DNA of 64,000 nucleotides from Nitrobacteraceae bacterium AZCC 2146 (GTDB lineage: Bacteria; Pseudomonadota; Alphaproteobacteria; Rhizobiales; Xanthobacteraceae), in contig JBAGRP010000001.1 in NCBI GenBank assembly GCA_036924855.1, positions 2,232,001 through 2,296,000 of the forward strand. Direction: 5' to 3'. Under the pieces are notes generated by a model. The model saw only the letters and a list, made by a program, of their open reading frames with translations, made no database searches and had not been told where the DNA came from. Of this stretch, positions 44,496-53,333 are shown in pieces. The position numbers and the translations under genes were made by a program. Every line of letters starts with the position of its first letter. Position 1 is the first letter of the stretch.

Positions 44496-47400
44496 ATGGC
44501 AAATAATCCCAAAAAGGCCAAGGACCCAACCGAAGTCGCGCTGTCCGCCATTCAGGAAGCCTTGAACATCAGCGACGTGCCGCTGGTCGATCGCGAGCAA
44601 CCCGCCGTCCGCCACGACAATCAGCCCTTGCAGCCCTCGCAGCCGTCCAACGCGGCGTATGACGAGAACTCGTTCGACACCCGCATCAACAACGACCGGC
44701 CGACCTTCGAGCAGGCGGATGAGCAGCGCTTCACGCGCCGTCCCGCCAACGACGATCGCGAGACCATCGGCCAGATCCTGCAGGCGATTCAGAAGGGCCG
44801 CCCCGCCCGCAACGTCTACACGCTCGCCACGCTGTTCGCCGGTGTCTGGATTGTCGGCGCCGGTCTTCTCACCGTCAGCTTCCTGCCCTCGCTGCAGGCC
44901 TTCATCGGCCAGGGCAGCGGCGGCACGCTGGCGCTCGCCGGTCTGGCCGTTCTGTTCTTCGCACCGATCCTGCTGTTCTACTTCCTCGCCAGCCTGGCCT
45001 GGCGCGGCCAGGAATTGCGCATGATTGCGCAGTCGATGGCGCAGGTCGCGATCCGTTTCTCCGAACCGGAAGGTGCCGCCAGCGACTCCATGGTCACGGT
45101 CGGTCAGGCGATCCGCCGCGAAGTCGCCGCCATGGGCGACGGCGTCGAACGCGCCATTGCGCGCGCCGGCGAACTCGAAACCCTCGTTGCCAACGAAGTC
45201 TCCGCGCTGGAGCGCGCTTATTCCGACAACGAAGTGCGCATCCGCGCGCTGCTGCAGGACATCGCGCATCAGCGCGACAACCTCGTCGGCCAGGCCGAGC
45301 AGGTGCGCAGCGCCATCTCCGGCGTGCAGATCGATCTGCGCCATGACATCGCGCTGATCTCGGACGCCATCGCATCGCGCGTCGATGAAGTGGCCAAGAG
45401 CATCACCGGTGCGCTGGAAGAGCGCGGCGAACACATCACCCGCGCGCTCGGCAATGCCGGCGACAACATGATCCTCGCGCTCGGCGAGCGCGGCGGCGAT
45501 CTGCTCGACCGCCTCGAGGAAGCCAGCGCGGAAACCACCCGCGCCGTGCTCGACGCCAGCGAGCGCCTGACCACCAGCCTCAACTTCAAGACCGGCCACG
45601 TCCACGACGAGTTCGTCGATCTCGCCGACCGCGTCCACGACATGCTGAACGAGCGCATCGACCGCATCACCAGCGAGTTCGAGCAGCGCTCCTCCACCAT
45701 CGTCGATCGCGTGTCGGATCGTACCGAACAGGTCCACGACTCCCTGAAGAATTCCAGCGACTCCCTGCTGCTCGAACTCGAACTGCGCAGCGGCGATCTC
45801 GTCAGCAAGATCGACGAGGCCGGCAACCGCCTGGCGACGCGCATCATCGACAGTGGCGACAAGGCCAGCGAATCCCTCGACGTCACCGTCAACGCGCTGG
45901 TGGCGAAAGTCGCCAGCCAGACCGAGACCGCGCACGACACCATCAGCCTGCAGATGAGCGCCTTCGACGAACTGGTGAAGGAACAAGGTTCGGAACTTGC
46001 GGAAAAATTCTCGCGCGACAGCGGCACCTTGGGCGCGCTGATCACCCGCCACATCTCGGAATTCGACCGCACCGTGAAAACCTTCGGCGGCGAAGTCGTC
46101 GAGCGCCTCGGTCAGCGCACCCTGGACATCAACGAGTCCCTGAAGACCTATGTCGACACCTTCGACACCCGCCTCACCGCCAACGGCGGCGAGATCAGCG
46201 CGTCGCTGGATCATCGCCTCGCGCAGTTCGAAAACACCTTCGAATCCCGCGTCGTCAATCTCGATGCATCGCTCGATACCCGGATCAAGTCGTTCGACGA
46301 ATCCGTCGATGGCCGGCTCAAGACCCTCGAAGAGGCCTTCGATTCCCGCGCCCAGTCGGTCACCGCGACCATCGACACCCGTCTTGAGAATCTCGCCTCG
46401 TCGCTGTCCGACGGCGCCAACCAGGCGGTCAATTCGGTCGATGCACGCCTCAGTTACCTGACCACGGCGCTGACCGATGGCGCCATCCAGGCCGTCAATT
46501 CGGTCGATGCGCGCCTCACCCATCTCACCACCGCACTGACCGGCGGCGCGGTGCAGGCGATCCACTCCATCGACGACCGCCTCACCTACTTCACGACGGC
46601 GCTGACCGATGGCACCACGCAGGCGATCGAAGCCATCGACCGCCGCATCGCCAACGTCACCGAAGCCATCGACGATCGCAGCATCCATCTGGCGGAAAAC
46701 GTCACCGCCCGCTTCCAGGTCATCCATCAGGGCCTCGAAAGCCGCGTCGGCGCGGTCGCCACCGAAATCGACACCCGTGTCGGCCAGTTCGAAGAACTGC
46801 TCGGCTCGCGTATCGAAGCCGTCGCCGGCCGCATCGAGACGTCAGGCCGCCAGGCCAGCGATTCCCTCATGGCCCGCGCCGAGGAATTGTCGGTCGGCAT
46901 CAAGTCGCATGTCGAGGATGCCGAACGCTCGCTCACCCATCTCGTGGTCAGCACCAGCGATACCATCCAGGCCGGCGCCCGCGCCGCGCAGGAGTCGCTG
47001 GTCTCGGTCTCCACCGATGTCGGCGCCCAGTTGAAGCTGACCTCAAGCGACATCGAGAATTCGCTGACCGCCGTCGGCAGCAATGCCGCGACCTCGATCC
47101 TCAACAGCGCCCGCGACGCGCAGGCCACGCTGGTCAACGCCTCCAGCGAAGCCTCGCTGCAGATCAAGTCGCTGTCCGCAGACGTCGAGCGCACGCTGAC
47201 CGCCGCCGGTTCCGCGACTGCGGCTTCGATGCTCGGCGGAGCGCGCGAAGCGCAGTCGACGCTGGTGGCCACCTCCACCGAGGTCGCCAGCCAGATCCAG
47301 TCGCTGTCCGCGGACATCGAACGTACCCTGACCGCCGCCGGCAGCGCCACGGCCGACTCCGTCCTCGCCGGCGCCCGCGCCGCACAGAGCACGCTGGTCA

Positions 47401-49904
47401 CGGCCTCCACCGACGCGTCGCAGCAGGTCAGGACACTGGCCGCCGATATCGAGCGCACCCTGATCGCAGCCGGCACCGCGAGCGCGGAGTCCATCCTCGC
47501 CAGCACCCGCAACGTTCAGAACTCGCTGATCGAGGCCTCGACGGAAGCCTCCAGCCACGTCCGCAGCCTCGCGGCCGACATGGAGCGCAGCCTGACCACC
47601 GCCGGCAGTGCGACCGCCGACTCGATCGTCGCCGGCGCCCGCGAAGCGCAAAGCACGCTCGTGACCGCTTCCTCGGAGGCTACCAGCCACGTCAAGTCGC
47701 TGGCGATCGACGTCGAACGCACCCTCACCGCGGTCGGTGCGAACACCGCTGCATCCATCCTGAGCAGCGCCCGCGAAGTTCAGACCTCGCTGGCCACGTC
47801 GTCGGCCGATGCTGCGAACCAGATCAAGGCGATCTCCGCCGACATCGAACGCTCGCTCTCCACCGTCACGGCGAACACCACCGACAACATCCAGGCCAGC
47901 GCGATCAATGCGCAGAATTCGCTGGTCGCCGCGTCGAACGAGATCACCACCAAGATCAAGACCACGTCGTCGGAGATCGAACGTTCGGTATTCGCCGCAT
48001 CCGGCAGCTTCGGCACGACAATGACCGGCAAGACCGACGAGATCGTCACCTACGTGCAGCAGCAGACCGACCGTCTGTCGCAGATGGTCGATGCCAAGCG
48101 TGGCTCGCTGGTCGATGCGCTCGGCAGCAAGGCCAATCAGCTCACGGTCGATATCGACCGCGTCACCGCCGATGCGCTGAAGGCAATCGAAAGCCGCGGC
48201 CAGACCTTCTCGCAGTCGATGGTCACCAACAGCTCGGATGTCGCGCGCACCATCACCACCGCGGGCGAATTGGCGACGGGCGCCATCAACAAGTCGCTGA
48301 AGGACCTCGAGCAGACCTCGCGCTCGGCGATCGAGCAGTCGCGTCAGGTCTCCATCGCAGCGGTCACCGAGATGCAGGAAACCAGCAAGATCCTGCGCAC
48401 CGACACCGTCGCGCTGTTCGAGCGGCTGCGCGAAGGCAACATCCTGCTGCAGGAAGTCCTCACCGGCGCCCACGACAACCTCAACTCGCTGGAGCGCGCG
48501 CTGGTCACCCGCGTGGCGGACTTCGTCTCCACCATGAACGACGTCACCTCGCGCAACGGCCTCGCCACGCAGACGCTGGAAGATCAGCTCACCGTGTTCA
48601 CCTCCAAGACCTCACGGGCCCTGGAAGATCTCGGTTCGCTGTCGAGCCAGTTCGAAAGCCACGGCCATGCCCTGGTCGATGCTGCCGCCTTGGTCGAGCA
48701 GAGCAACCGCAGCACCACCGCGTCGGTCGGCGAGCGCAAGGCCGCGCTCGAATCGCTGGTCACCACCATCGACCTGCGCACCACCGACCTCGATCAGCGC
48801 CTGACCCGCTTCACCGGCCTGCTCGATGAATCGCTGGCCGCCGCCGAGGAACGCGCCCGCGACATCGCCCGCGTGGTGGCGGAAACCGCCGGCGCCGGTT
48901 CGTCGGCGATCAGCCGCCAGTTCGAAGCGGTGCGTGCATCCGCCGAAGAAGAGCGCCGCCTGACCTCGCAGGCCATGAACGAGATCTATCAGCAAGGCAC
49001 CCAGGAAGCCGACGCGATGTTCAAGCAGTCGGCCGACAAGTTCGCGTCGATGGTGCAGAGCATGAAGCACATGGCTGCGGAAATGCATCAGGAGCTGGAG
49101 ACCACCCGTACCGAGCTTCGTCGCGGCGTATTCGAAATGCCGCAGGAGGCCGCCGAAAGCACCGCGCAGATGCGCAAGGTGATCGTCGACCAGATCGAGG
49201 CATTGGCCGAACTGAACCGGATCGTCGCCCGTCACGGCCGCGGCCTTGACGTGGTCAGTTCGACCCGCGCCAGCGCACCGCGCGAGGAAGAGCCGGCGAT
49301 GGCGATGGCCAGCAACGCCCGCAACGAGGCGGTGTCCCGTCCCGCGCCGCGACGCGACGCCCCGACCGGCAGCGCGTCGAGCCTGCCGCTGCCGGATATC
49401 GGCAGCCCCGCCCCGCGCCGCACCGAAGCGCCGTCGATGGCTCCCGCCAGTTCGGACCAGGGGCGCGATGGTTGGCTGTCGGACCTGCTGAGCCGCGCCG
49501 ACAATGGCGAGCAGGATCGCGAACCGCCGCGCCCGCGGGCGCCGACGACACCGCCCGCCGCCAGCGCCAATCCGCTGGAGTCGCTGTCGCTCGACATCGG
49601 CCGGCTGATGGATCGCACGCTGGCCGCCGAGATGTGGGATCGCTATCAGCGCGGCGAGCGCAAGGCCTTCAGCAAGCGGCTCTACACGCCCGCCGGCCAG
49701 AAAGCTTTCGACGAAGTCAGCCGCAAGTATCGCTCCGACCGCAACTTCAAGCAGACGGTGGATCGCTACATCACGGAGTTCGAACGCCTGCTCGACGAAG
49801 TCGCCCGCGACGAACGCGGCCCCGCCGCGCTGCGCAGCCACCTGACCTCGGAAACCGGTCTGGTCTACACCCTGCTGGCGCATTCCGCGGGCCGGCTGGG
49901 ATAA
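44496..49904 (+). CDS. Giant membrane-anchored coiled-coil/apolipoprotein-like repeat protein
   Basis: 1802 residues. A hydrophilic N-terminal 100 residues is followed by two membrane helices (about 108-130 and 140-165) and then about 1450 residues of continuous helix with few prolines. Internal repeats are striking: four 22-residue units (about 638-725, consensus TDGxxQAVNSVDARLxxLTT) and seven 44-residue units (about 849-1156, consensus LSADIERTLTAAGSATADS). After a coiled coil to about 1580 comes a disordered Pro/Ser linker and a conserved C-terminal domain (DRTLAAEMWDRYQRGERKAF; YRSDRNFKQTVDRYITEFER). Such proteins are annotated kinesin-like or apolipoprotein-like in Bradyrhizobium relatives. 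The function is unknown; a cell-envelope or polar scaffold is a guess. It ends at a strong terminator. Confidence 0.85.
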   Translation: MANNPKKAKDPTEVALSAIQEALNISDVPLVDREQPAVRHDNQPLQPSQPSNAAYDENSFDTRINNDRPTFEQADEQRFTRRPANDDRETIGQILQAIQKGRPARNVYTLATLFAGVWIVGAGLLTVSFLPSLQAFIGQGSGGTLALAGLAVLFFAPILLFYFLASLAWRGQELRMIAQSMAQVAIRFSEPEGAASDSMVTVGQAIRREVAAMGDGVERAIARAGELETLVANEVSALERAYSDNEVRIRALLQDIAHQRDNLVGQAEQVRSAISGVQIDLRHDIALISDAIASRVDEVAKSITGALEERGEHITRALGNAGDNMILALGERGGDLLDRLEEASAETTRAVLDASERLTTSLNFKTGHVHDEFVDLADRVHDMLNERIDRITSEFEQRSSTIVDRVSDRTEQVHDSLKNSSDSLLLELELRSGDLVSKIDEAGNRLATRIIDSGDKASESLDVTVNALVAKVASQTETAHDTISLQMSAFDELVKEQGSELAEKFSRDSGTLGALITRHISEFDRTVKTFGGEVVERLGQRTLDINESLKTYVDTFDTRLTANGGEISASLDHRLAQFENTFESRVVNLDASLDTRIKSFDESVDGRLKTLEEAFDSRAQSVTATIDTRLENLASSLSDGANQAVNSVDARLSYLTTALTDGAIQAVNSVDARLTHLTTALTGGAVQAIHSIDDRLTYFTTALTDGTTQAIEAIDRRIANVTEAIDDRSIHLAENVTARFQVIHQGLESRVGAVATEIDTRVGQFEELLGSRIEAVAGRIETSGRQASDSLMARAEELSVGIKSHVEDAERSLTHLVVSTSDTIQAGARAAQESLVSVSTDVGAQLKLTSSDIENSLTAVGSNAATSILNSARDAQATLVNASSEASLQIKSLSADVERTLTAAGSATAASMLGGAREAQSTLVATSTEVASQIQSLSADIERTLTAAGSATADSVLAGARAAQSTLVTASTDASQQVRTLAADIERTLIAAGTASAESILASTRNVQNSLIEASTEASSHVRSLAADMERSLTTAGSATADSIVAGAREAQSTLVTASSEATSHVKSLAIDVERTLTAVGANTAASILSSAREVQTSLATSSADAANQIKAISADIERSLSTVTANTTDNIQASAINAQNSLVAASNEITTKIKTTSSEIERSVFAASGSFGTTMTGKTDEIVTYVQQQTDRLSQMVDAKRGSLVDALGSKANQLTVDIDRVTADALKAIESRGQTFSQSMVTNSSDVARTITTAGELATGAINKSLKDLEQTSRSAIEQSRQVSIAAVTEMQETSKILRTDTVALFERLREGNILLQEVLTGAHDNLNSLERALVTRVADFVSTMNDVTSRNGLATQTLEDQLTVFTSKTSRALEDLGSLSSQFESHGHALVDAAALVEQSNRSTTASVGERKAALESLVTTIDLRTTDLDQRLTRFTGLLDESLAAAEERARDIARVVAETAGAGSSAISRQFEAVRASAEEERRLTSQAMNEIYQQGTQEADAMFKQSADKFASMVQSMKHMAAEMHQELETTRTELRRGVFEMPQEAAESTAQMRKVIVDQIEALAELNRIVARHGRGLDVVSSTRASAPREEEPAMAMASNARNEAVSRPAPRRDAPTGSASSLPLPDIGSPAPRRTEAPSMAPASSDQGRDGWLSDLLSRADNGEQDREPPRPRAPTTPPAASANPLESLSLDIGRLMDRTLAAEMWDRYQRGERKAFSKRLYTPAGQKAFDEVSRKYRSDRNFKQTVDRYITEFERLLDEVARDERGPAALRSHLTSETGLVYTLLAHSAGRLG
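46409..46672 (+). repeat. Four 66-bp (22-residue) tandem units in the giant gene
   Basis: Protein units align as TDGAIQAVNSVDARLTHLTT, TGGAVQAIHSIDDRLTYFTT and so on, with a period of 22 residues (two hendecads). The DNA segments CAATTCGGTCGATGC recur at 46431 and 46497. Confidence 0.8.
47040..47963 (+). repeat. Seven 132-bp (44-residue) tandem units in the giant gene
   Basis: Each 44-residue unit begins with a variant of LSADIERTL and ends with an STExxSxIKS-like segment. The period equals four hendecads, indicating a regular helical rod. An eighth, partial unit (SSEIERSVF) follows. Confidence 0.85.
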
Positions 49905-49923
49905 GCTCCAAAAAACGAATGAG

Positions 49924-49956
49924 AAAAAGCGGAGGCAGCCATGCCTCCGCTTTTTT
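49924..49956 (+). terminator. Rho-independent terminator of the giant gene
   Basis: AAAAAGCGGAGGCA (49924-49937) pairs perfectly with TGCCTCCGCTTTTT (49942-49955) around a GCCA loop and ends in a T-run 20 bp after the stop codon. Confidence 0.92.
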
Positions 49957-50030
49957 GTTGAGTAACTGTAGTTTCGAAGTCCCAATGGAGCGAAGCGCAA
50001 TCCGGGATTCGCGTAACGACACAGCCTCTC

Positions 50031-50193
50031 ATTCGTCATTCCGGGACGCGCCAGTCGTCGGCGTAGCCGACGGGTGGCGCGGGCCCGGAATCCATAACCA
50101 CCACCGGGAATATGGATTCCGGGCTCGCTCGCAGCTGGCGCTGCTCGCGCCCTCAGGCGCGCCAATTGGCGCGCCGGGGAATGACAACCGGGG
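50031..50193. repeat. Composite palindromic intergenic repeat (BIME-like)
   Basis: Several inverted repeats share the arm ATTCCGGG. CATTCCGGGACGCGCCA pairs with TGGCGCGGGCCCGGAAT around an inner stem GTCGGC/GCCGAC. CCGGAATCCATA pairs with TATGGATTCCGG, and CGCGCCAATTGGCGCG is palindromic. The layout is typical of dispersed extragenic repeats; no coding potential was recognised. Confidence 0.65.
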
Positions 50194-50256
50194 ATGTCGA
50201 AGAAAAATCCTATCAGTACATTGACAACAATCCTATCTTGATTATATTCCCATCTA

Positions 50257-50690
50257 CCCCGTTCGCGAGGGGCGCTTCATGAGGCGTCTTGCGGTGGAAT
50301 AGGGATGGCGGCGCCTGCGGGCGTGGGGAGGACGTATCCCTGCGCACCCGGGAGGCCCTGGGTAGCTGTCCGACCCCACTACGGGGGTCTGCTCTTCGTG
50401 AGCTGGACGGGTGCGGGTGAAGGCGGGCGAAAGCCGGCCGGATAGATGCCCAGTACCCGGAAGCACGGCCCCGGGGACAGAAATCGCCCATAGCAGCCGC
50501 AGGCTGCGTAAACTTGCCTGCGATGTGGCGCGCCGAAAGGCGTTGCGCGGTCTCAGCTTCGTCGCCGATGCGGCGGAGCGGATCGCGACACTATTACCCC
50601 GCGCCTTTCGGCGCGCTGCCACCCCTCATGTTCGAGGGGAAACCACCCGCACAACTCGGGCTCGATGAGCCGCGAGAAGGTGAGGCTATG
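50257..50690 (+). ncRNA. Candidate long structured RNA or structured repeat element
   Basis: No credible gene is present, but many nested complementary stems are. CGCACCC (50343-50349) pairs with GGGTGCG (50409-50415), enclosing GTCC/GGAC (50368-50371 with 50405-50408), GACCCC/GGGGTC (50372-50377 with 50384-50389) and GCTC/GAGC (50391-50394 with 50400-50403). Downstream are GCAGCC/GGCTGC (50493, 50502), a GAAA-capped CGCC/GGCG (50531-50542), GCGCC/GGCGC (50601, 50610), CCCCTC/GAGGGG (50622, 50634) and GGCTC/GAGCC (50659, 50667). A long-range pair GTGCGGGTG (50411-50419) with CACCCGCAC (50644-50652) competes with the first stem. No group II domain V, RNase P or tmRNA core was recognised. The strand is uncertain. 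Confidence 0.4.
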
Positions 50691-50772
50691 GCTGTTTGAT
50701 ATTTGAATCGGGAAGGCGCGCCAAACATGGCTTGCGCAAGCACCGCTCTCGTATCCCGGACAGGGCACGACC

Positions 50773-51639
50773 TTACGCAAATCCGATCCGCTGCACGAAG
50801 CGGCGCGTCTTGCCGGCCGCGATATGCATCACGCCCGGCTTATCCATGAACGCGCCATCGAAATCCACCGGACTGGCATATCCCTGCCAGGGCTCGATGC
50901 ACAGGAGCGCCGCACCGGAAGGTTTCGACCAGATGCCCAGCTCGTGAAATCCCTCCCAGGCGAAATCGATGGTCGGGCCACCCGGCGCCATGTAGCGCAG
51001 CGAGGTGCTGGCGAGCTGGTCCAGGATCATCGCATCGGCGGCGAACAGCGATTCCGACAGCGCCAGCGCGCCGCCTTGCACCGGCGTCGGCTCGGACTGT
51101 GGCAGCAGCAGACCGCCTTCGAGGCGGCGGATCGGCGCCGGCTCGGCATCGGAAAAGATGATGGTGTGGTCGTTCTTGTCGACGCCCTCGACCAGCGGCC
51201 AGTTGAACGCCGGGTGTGCGCCGATCGAGGCCGGCAGAATCTCATCGCCGGTGTTGGTGATCGCATAGCCGATGACCAACGCGTCGCCCTCAATGGCGTA
51301 GGTCACGTCGAGCCTGAACGCGAAAGGATATTTGGCGCGGCTCGCTGCATTGTCCCGCAGCGACAGCGCACAGGATGCCGGTCCCTGCCCTACCCAGGCA
51401 AAGCGCTGGTCGCGCGCAAAGCCGTGCTGGGTCATGGCATAGGATTGGCCGCGATGGCGCAGCACGTCGTCCTTCAGCTTGCCGACGATGGGAAACAGGA
51501 TCGGCGCATGGCGCGGCCATTCCGGGCCAGCCTGCCACAGCACTTCCTGCCCCTGCGCGTTTTTCAACGAGCAGAGTTCGGCGCCGTCGGCCTTGATGAC
51601 CGCGGTGACGCGACCATTGCTGATGGTGTGACGATCCAT
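50773..51639 (-). CDS. Aldose 1-epimerase family protein
   Basis: 288 residues from the ATG of MDRHTISNGRVTAVIKADGA; a TTG 12 bp upstream is possible. The galactose-mutarotase fold is indicated by GAELCSLKNAQGQEVLWQAG, PILFPIVGKLKDD, MTQHGFARDQRFAWVGQG (catalytic-type His) and SIGAHPAFNWPL. The sequence LCIEPWQGYASPVDFDG near the C-terminus carries the Glu usually acting as base. It interconverts anomers of a hexose or hexose phosphate. It lies 27 bp after mlaD on the same strand. Confidence 0.85.
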   Translation of the reverse strand: MDRHTISNGRVTAVIKADGAELCSLKNAQGQEVLWQAGPEWPRHAPILFPIVGKLKDDVLRHRGQSYAMTQHGFARDQRFAWVGQGPASCALSLRDNAASRAKYPFAFRLDVTYAIEGDALVIGYAITNTGDEILPASIGAHPAFNWPLVEGVDKNDHTIIFSDAEPAPIRRLEGGLLLPQSEPTPVQGGALALSESLFAADAMILDQLASTSLRYMAPGGPTIDFAWEGFHELGIWSKPSGAALLCIEPWQGYASPVDFDGAFMDKPGVMHIAAGKTRRFVQRIGFA

Positions 51640-51666
51640 GGCATGCCTCAAAGCAGCGATATCAAA

Positions 51667-52542
51667 CTACTGCCGCCGCCGCTCGGTGGACGCGGCCGGA
51701 GCGGGAGTGCTGCTGGTTCCCGCACCGAACAGCAGCCGCGTCGGATTGCGATCGAGATTGTTCACGGCGCGGCTGATGTCGCCCAGCGTTCGCCGGCCAT
51801 CCATCATCAGCGCGCCGGAACGCTTGTCGAGATTCTCGGTCAGCTCATGAAACGATTTGACGGCTTGCGTCAGTTCGCCGCCGTCCTTGCCGCCGGCCAG
51901 CGCATCGAGGCCGAGCATGATGTTGTCGGTCTTGGTCATCACGCCTTCAGCCTTGCCCATCACCACGTCGATCTTGCTCATGATGCCGTCGATGACTTCG
52001 GAATTGCGCGCCAGCGTCGCCGTAAAGGTTTCGACATTGCGCAGCGAGTTCTTCACCGCGTCCTGATTGTCCGCCACGATGCGGTTGATGTTCTGCAGCG
52101 TCGCCCGGATCGATTCCGTGACATCCTGCAGCGAGGCGGGATCGGCGGTCAGGATCGGCACGCCATCCTGATCCAGCGGCACCGAAGGGGCGGCTTCGTC
52201 GCCACCCTTCAGCGAGATCGCGGCAACGCCGGTCAGGCCCTGGAACTCAAGCCCCACCAGCGTATCCTTGCGGATCGGCGCGATGTTCTCGACCATGGTG
52301 AGTGCGACCACGCGTCGCGGGTTATCCAGCTTCACGGAGATGACTTCGCCGACTCTGATACCGTTGAAGTTGACGCTGCCGCCGTTGCGCAGACCCGAGG
52401 CCGAGCCTTCGAACACGATGCGCAGCGGGCTGCGCTGCTTGGTGCTATGCAGATTCTGGAACCAGAGGATAAAGCCGAACGCCGCGGCGATCACCGCCAG
52501 CGTGAATGTTCCGATCAGGACGAAGTTCGCCCGCGTTTCCAT
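51667..52542 (-). CDS. mlaD: MlaD-like MCE-domain lipid-binding protein
   Basis: 291 residues from METRANFVLIGTFTLAVIAA, an N-terminal membrane anchor, followed by an MCE domain (LRIVFEGSASGLRNGGSVNF, NGIRVGEVISVKLDNPRRVV) and a long helical region (about 120-280). In the Mla system MlaD binds phospholipid in the periplasm and docks with MlaFE in the inner membrane. It lies directly downstream of mlaF (18-bp gap). No mlaC or mlaA is in the window. A TTG start 3 bp upstream is the other option. Confidence 0.9.
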   Translation of the reverse strand: METRANFVLIGTFTLAVIAAAFGFILWFQNLHSTKQRSPLRIVFEGSASGLRNGGSVNFNGIRVGEVISVKLDNPRRVVALTMVENIAPIRKDTLVGLEFQGLTGVAAISLKGGDEAAPSVPLDQDGVPILTADPASLQDVTESIRATLQNINRIVADNQDAVKNSLRNVETFTATLARNSEVIDGIMSKIDVVMGKAEGVMTKTDNIMLGLDALAGGKDGGELTQAVKSFHELTENLDKRSGALMMDGRRTLGDISRAVNNLDRNPTRLLFGAGTSSTPAPAASTERRRQ

Positions 52543-52560
52543 CAAACCAACTCCAGTACA

Positions 52561-53331
52561 CTAACCGACAACCGCGCGTGCGCGCTTGCCGTGGAAATAT
52601 TCCCGCAACCAGGGATGCTGCGAGGCCAGCATGTCGGCCATTGTGCCCTCAGCAATGATCTTGCCGTCTCCCAAGACGGCGATCCGGTCGCAGGCTGTAT
52701 GAAGGCTGTCCAAGTCATGAGTTACCATGAAAACGGTCAGGCCCAAAGTTCGCTGCAGCGTGCGCACCAGCTCATCGAAGTCGCCGGCACCGATCGGATC
52801 GAGGCCCGAGGTCGGCTCATCGAGAAACACGATTTCAGGATCGAGCGCGAGCGCGCGCGCCAGCGCGACGCGCTTGATCATGCCGCCGGAGAGTTCCGAC
52901 GGCGTGCGCTCGGCGACTTCCGGTTTCAGGCCGACCATGCCGAGCTTGGCGATGGTGATCTCGTCGAGCAGGCGCTGCGAGATATTGAGATATTCCCGCA
53001 TCGGAAACTGGATGTTCTGCCGCACGCTGAGCGAGGAGAACAGCGCGCCGTGCTGGAACAGGATGCCCCAGCGCCGCTCAACGCTGCGCTGTGCCCTGGT
53101 ATCGGCGCTGCCGAGATCGGTGCCGAACACCTCGATGTTGCCGGCAAGCTTCGGCACCAGACCGATGATGGTGCGCATCAAGACCGATTTGCCGGCGCCG
53201 GACGCGCCGACGAAACCAAGGATTTCGCCCCGGCTGACATCGAGATTGAGCCCGTCCAGCACGCGCCGGCGGCCAAAGGCGACCGTGAGGTCGCGGACCC
53301 GGATGATGGGATCGGAAATTGCGGGAGGCAT
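52561..53331 (-). CDS. mlaF: ABC transporter ATP-binding protein, MlaF type
   Basis: 256 residues from MPPAISDPIIRVRDLTVAFG, 2 bp after the mlaE stop; the frame runs further upstream inside mlaE. Walker A is GASGAGKS (about 42-49), the signature is SELSGGMIKRVALARALALD, Walker B is EIVFLDEPTSGLDP and the switch His is in VTHDLDSLHTACD. The signature variant LSGGM and the tail region are typical of MlaF/Mkl proteins. It powers lipid transport with MlaE and MlaD. Confidence 0.95.
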   Translation of the reverse strand: MPPAISDPIIRVRDLTVAFGRRRVLDGLNLDVSRGEILGFVGASGAGKSVLMRTIIGLVPKLAGNIEVFGTDLGSADTRAQRSVERRWGILFQHGALFSSLSVRQNIQFPMREYLNISQRLLDEITIAKLGMVGLKPEVAERTPSELSGGMIKRVALARALALDPEIVFLDEPTSGLDPIGAGDFDELVRTLQRTLGLTVFMVTHDLDSLHTACDRIAVLGDGKIIAEGTMADMLASQHPWLREYFHGKRARAVVG

Positions 53332-53333
53332 GC

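Noticed and set aside
44328..46727. 799-codon open frame antisense to the giant repeat gene
   Set aside because: It is a mirror of the repetitive, high-GC coding strand; its Asp/Gly/Val-rich composition shows no domain, and the plus-strand gene has clear protein-level repeats.
50213..50491. Short minus-strand hypothetical protein within the structured element
   Set aside because: Composition is Arg/Pro/Ser-rich, there is no ribosome binding site, and the region is dominated by perfect stems; it is better explained as a structured repeat.
50257..50690. Group II intron, RNase P RNA or tmRNA
   Set aside because: No domain V-type hairpin, no intron-encoded reverse transcriptase, and no P4 or tRNA-like core could be found; only a generic structured element is claimed.
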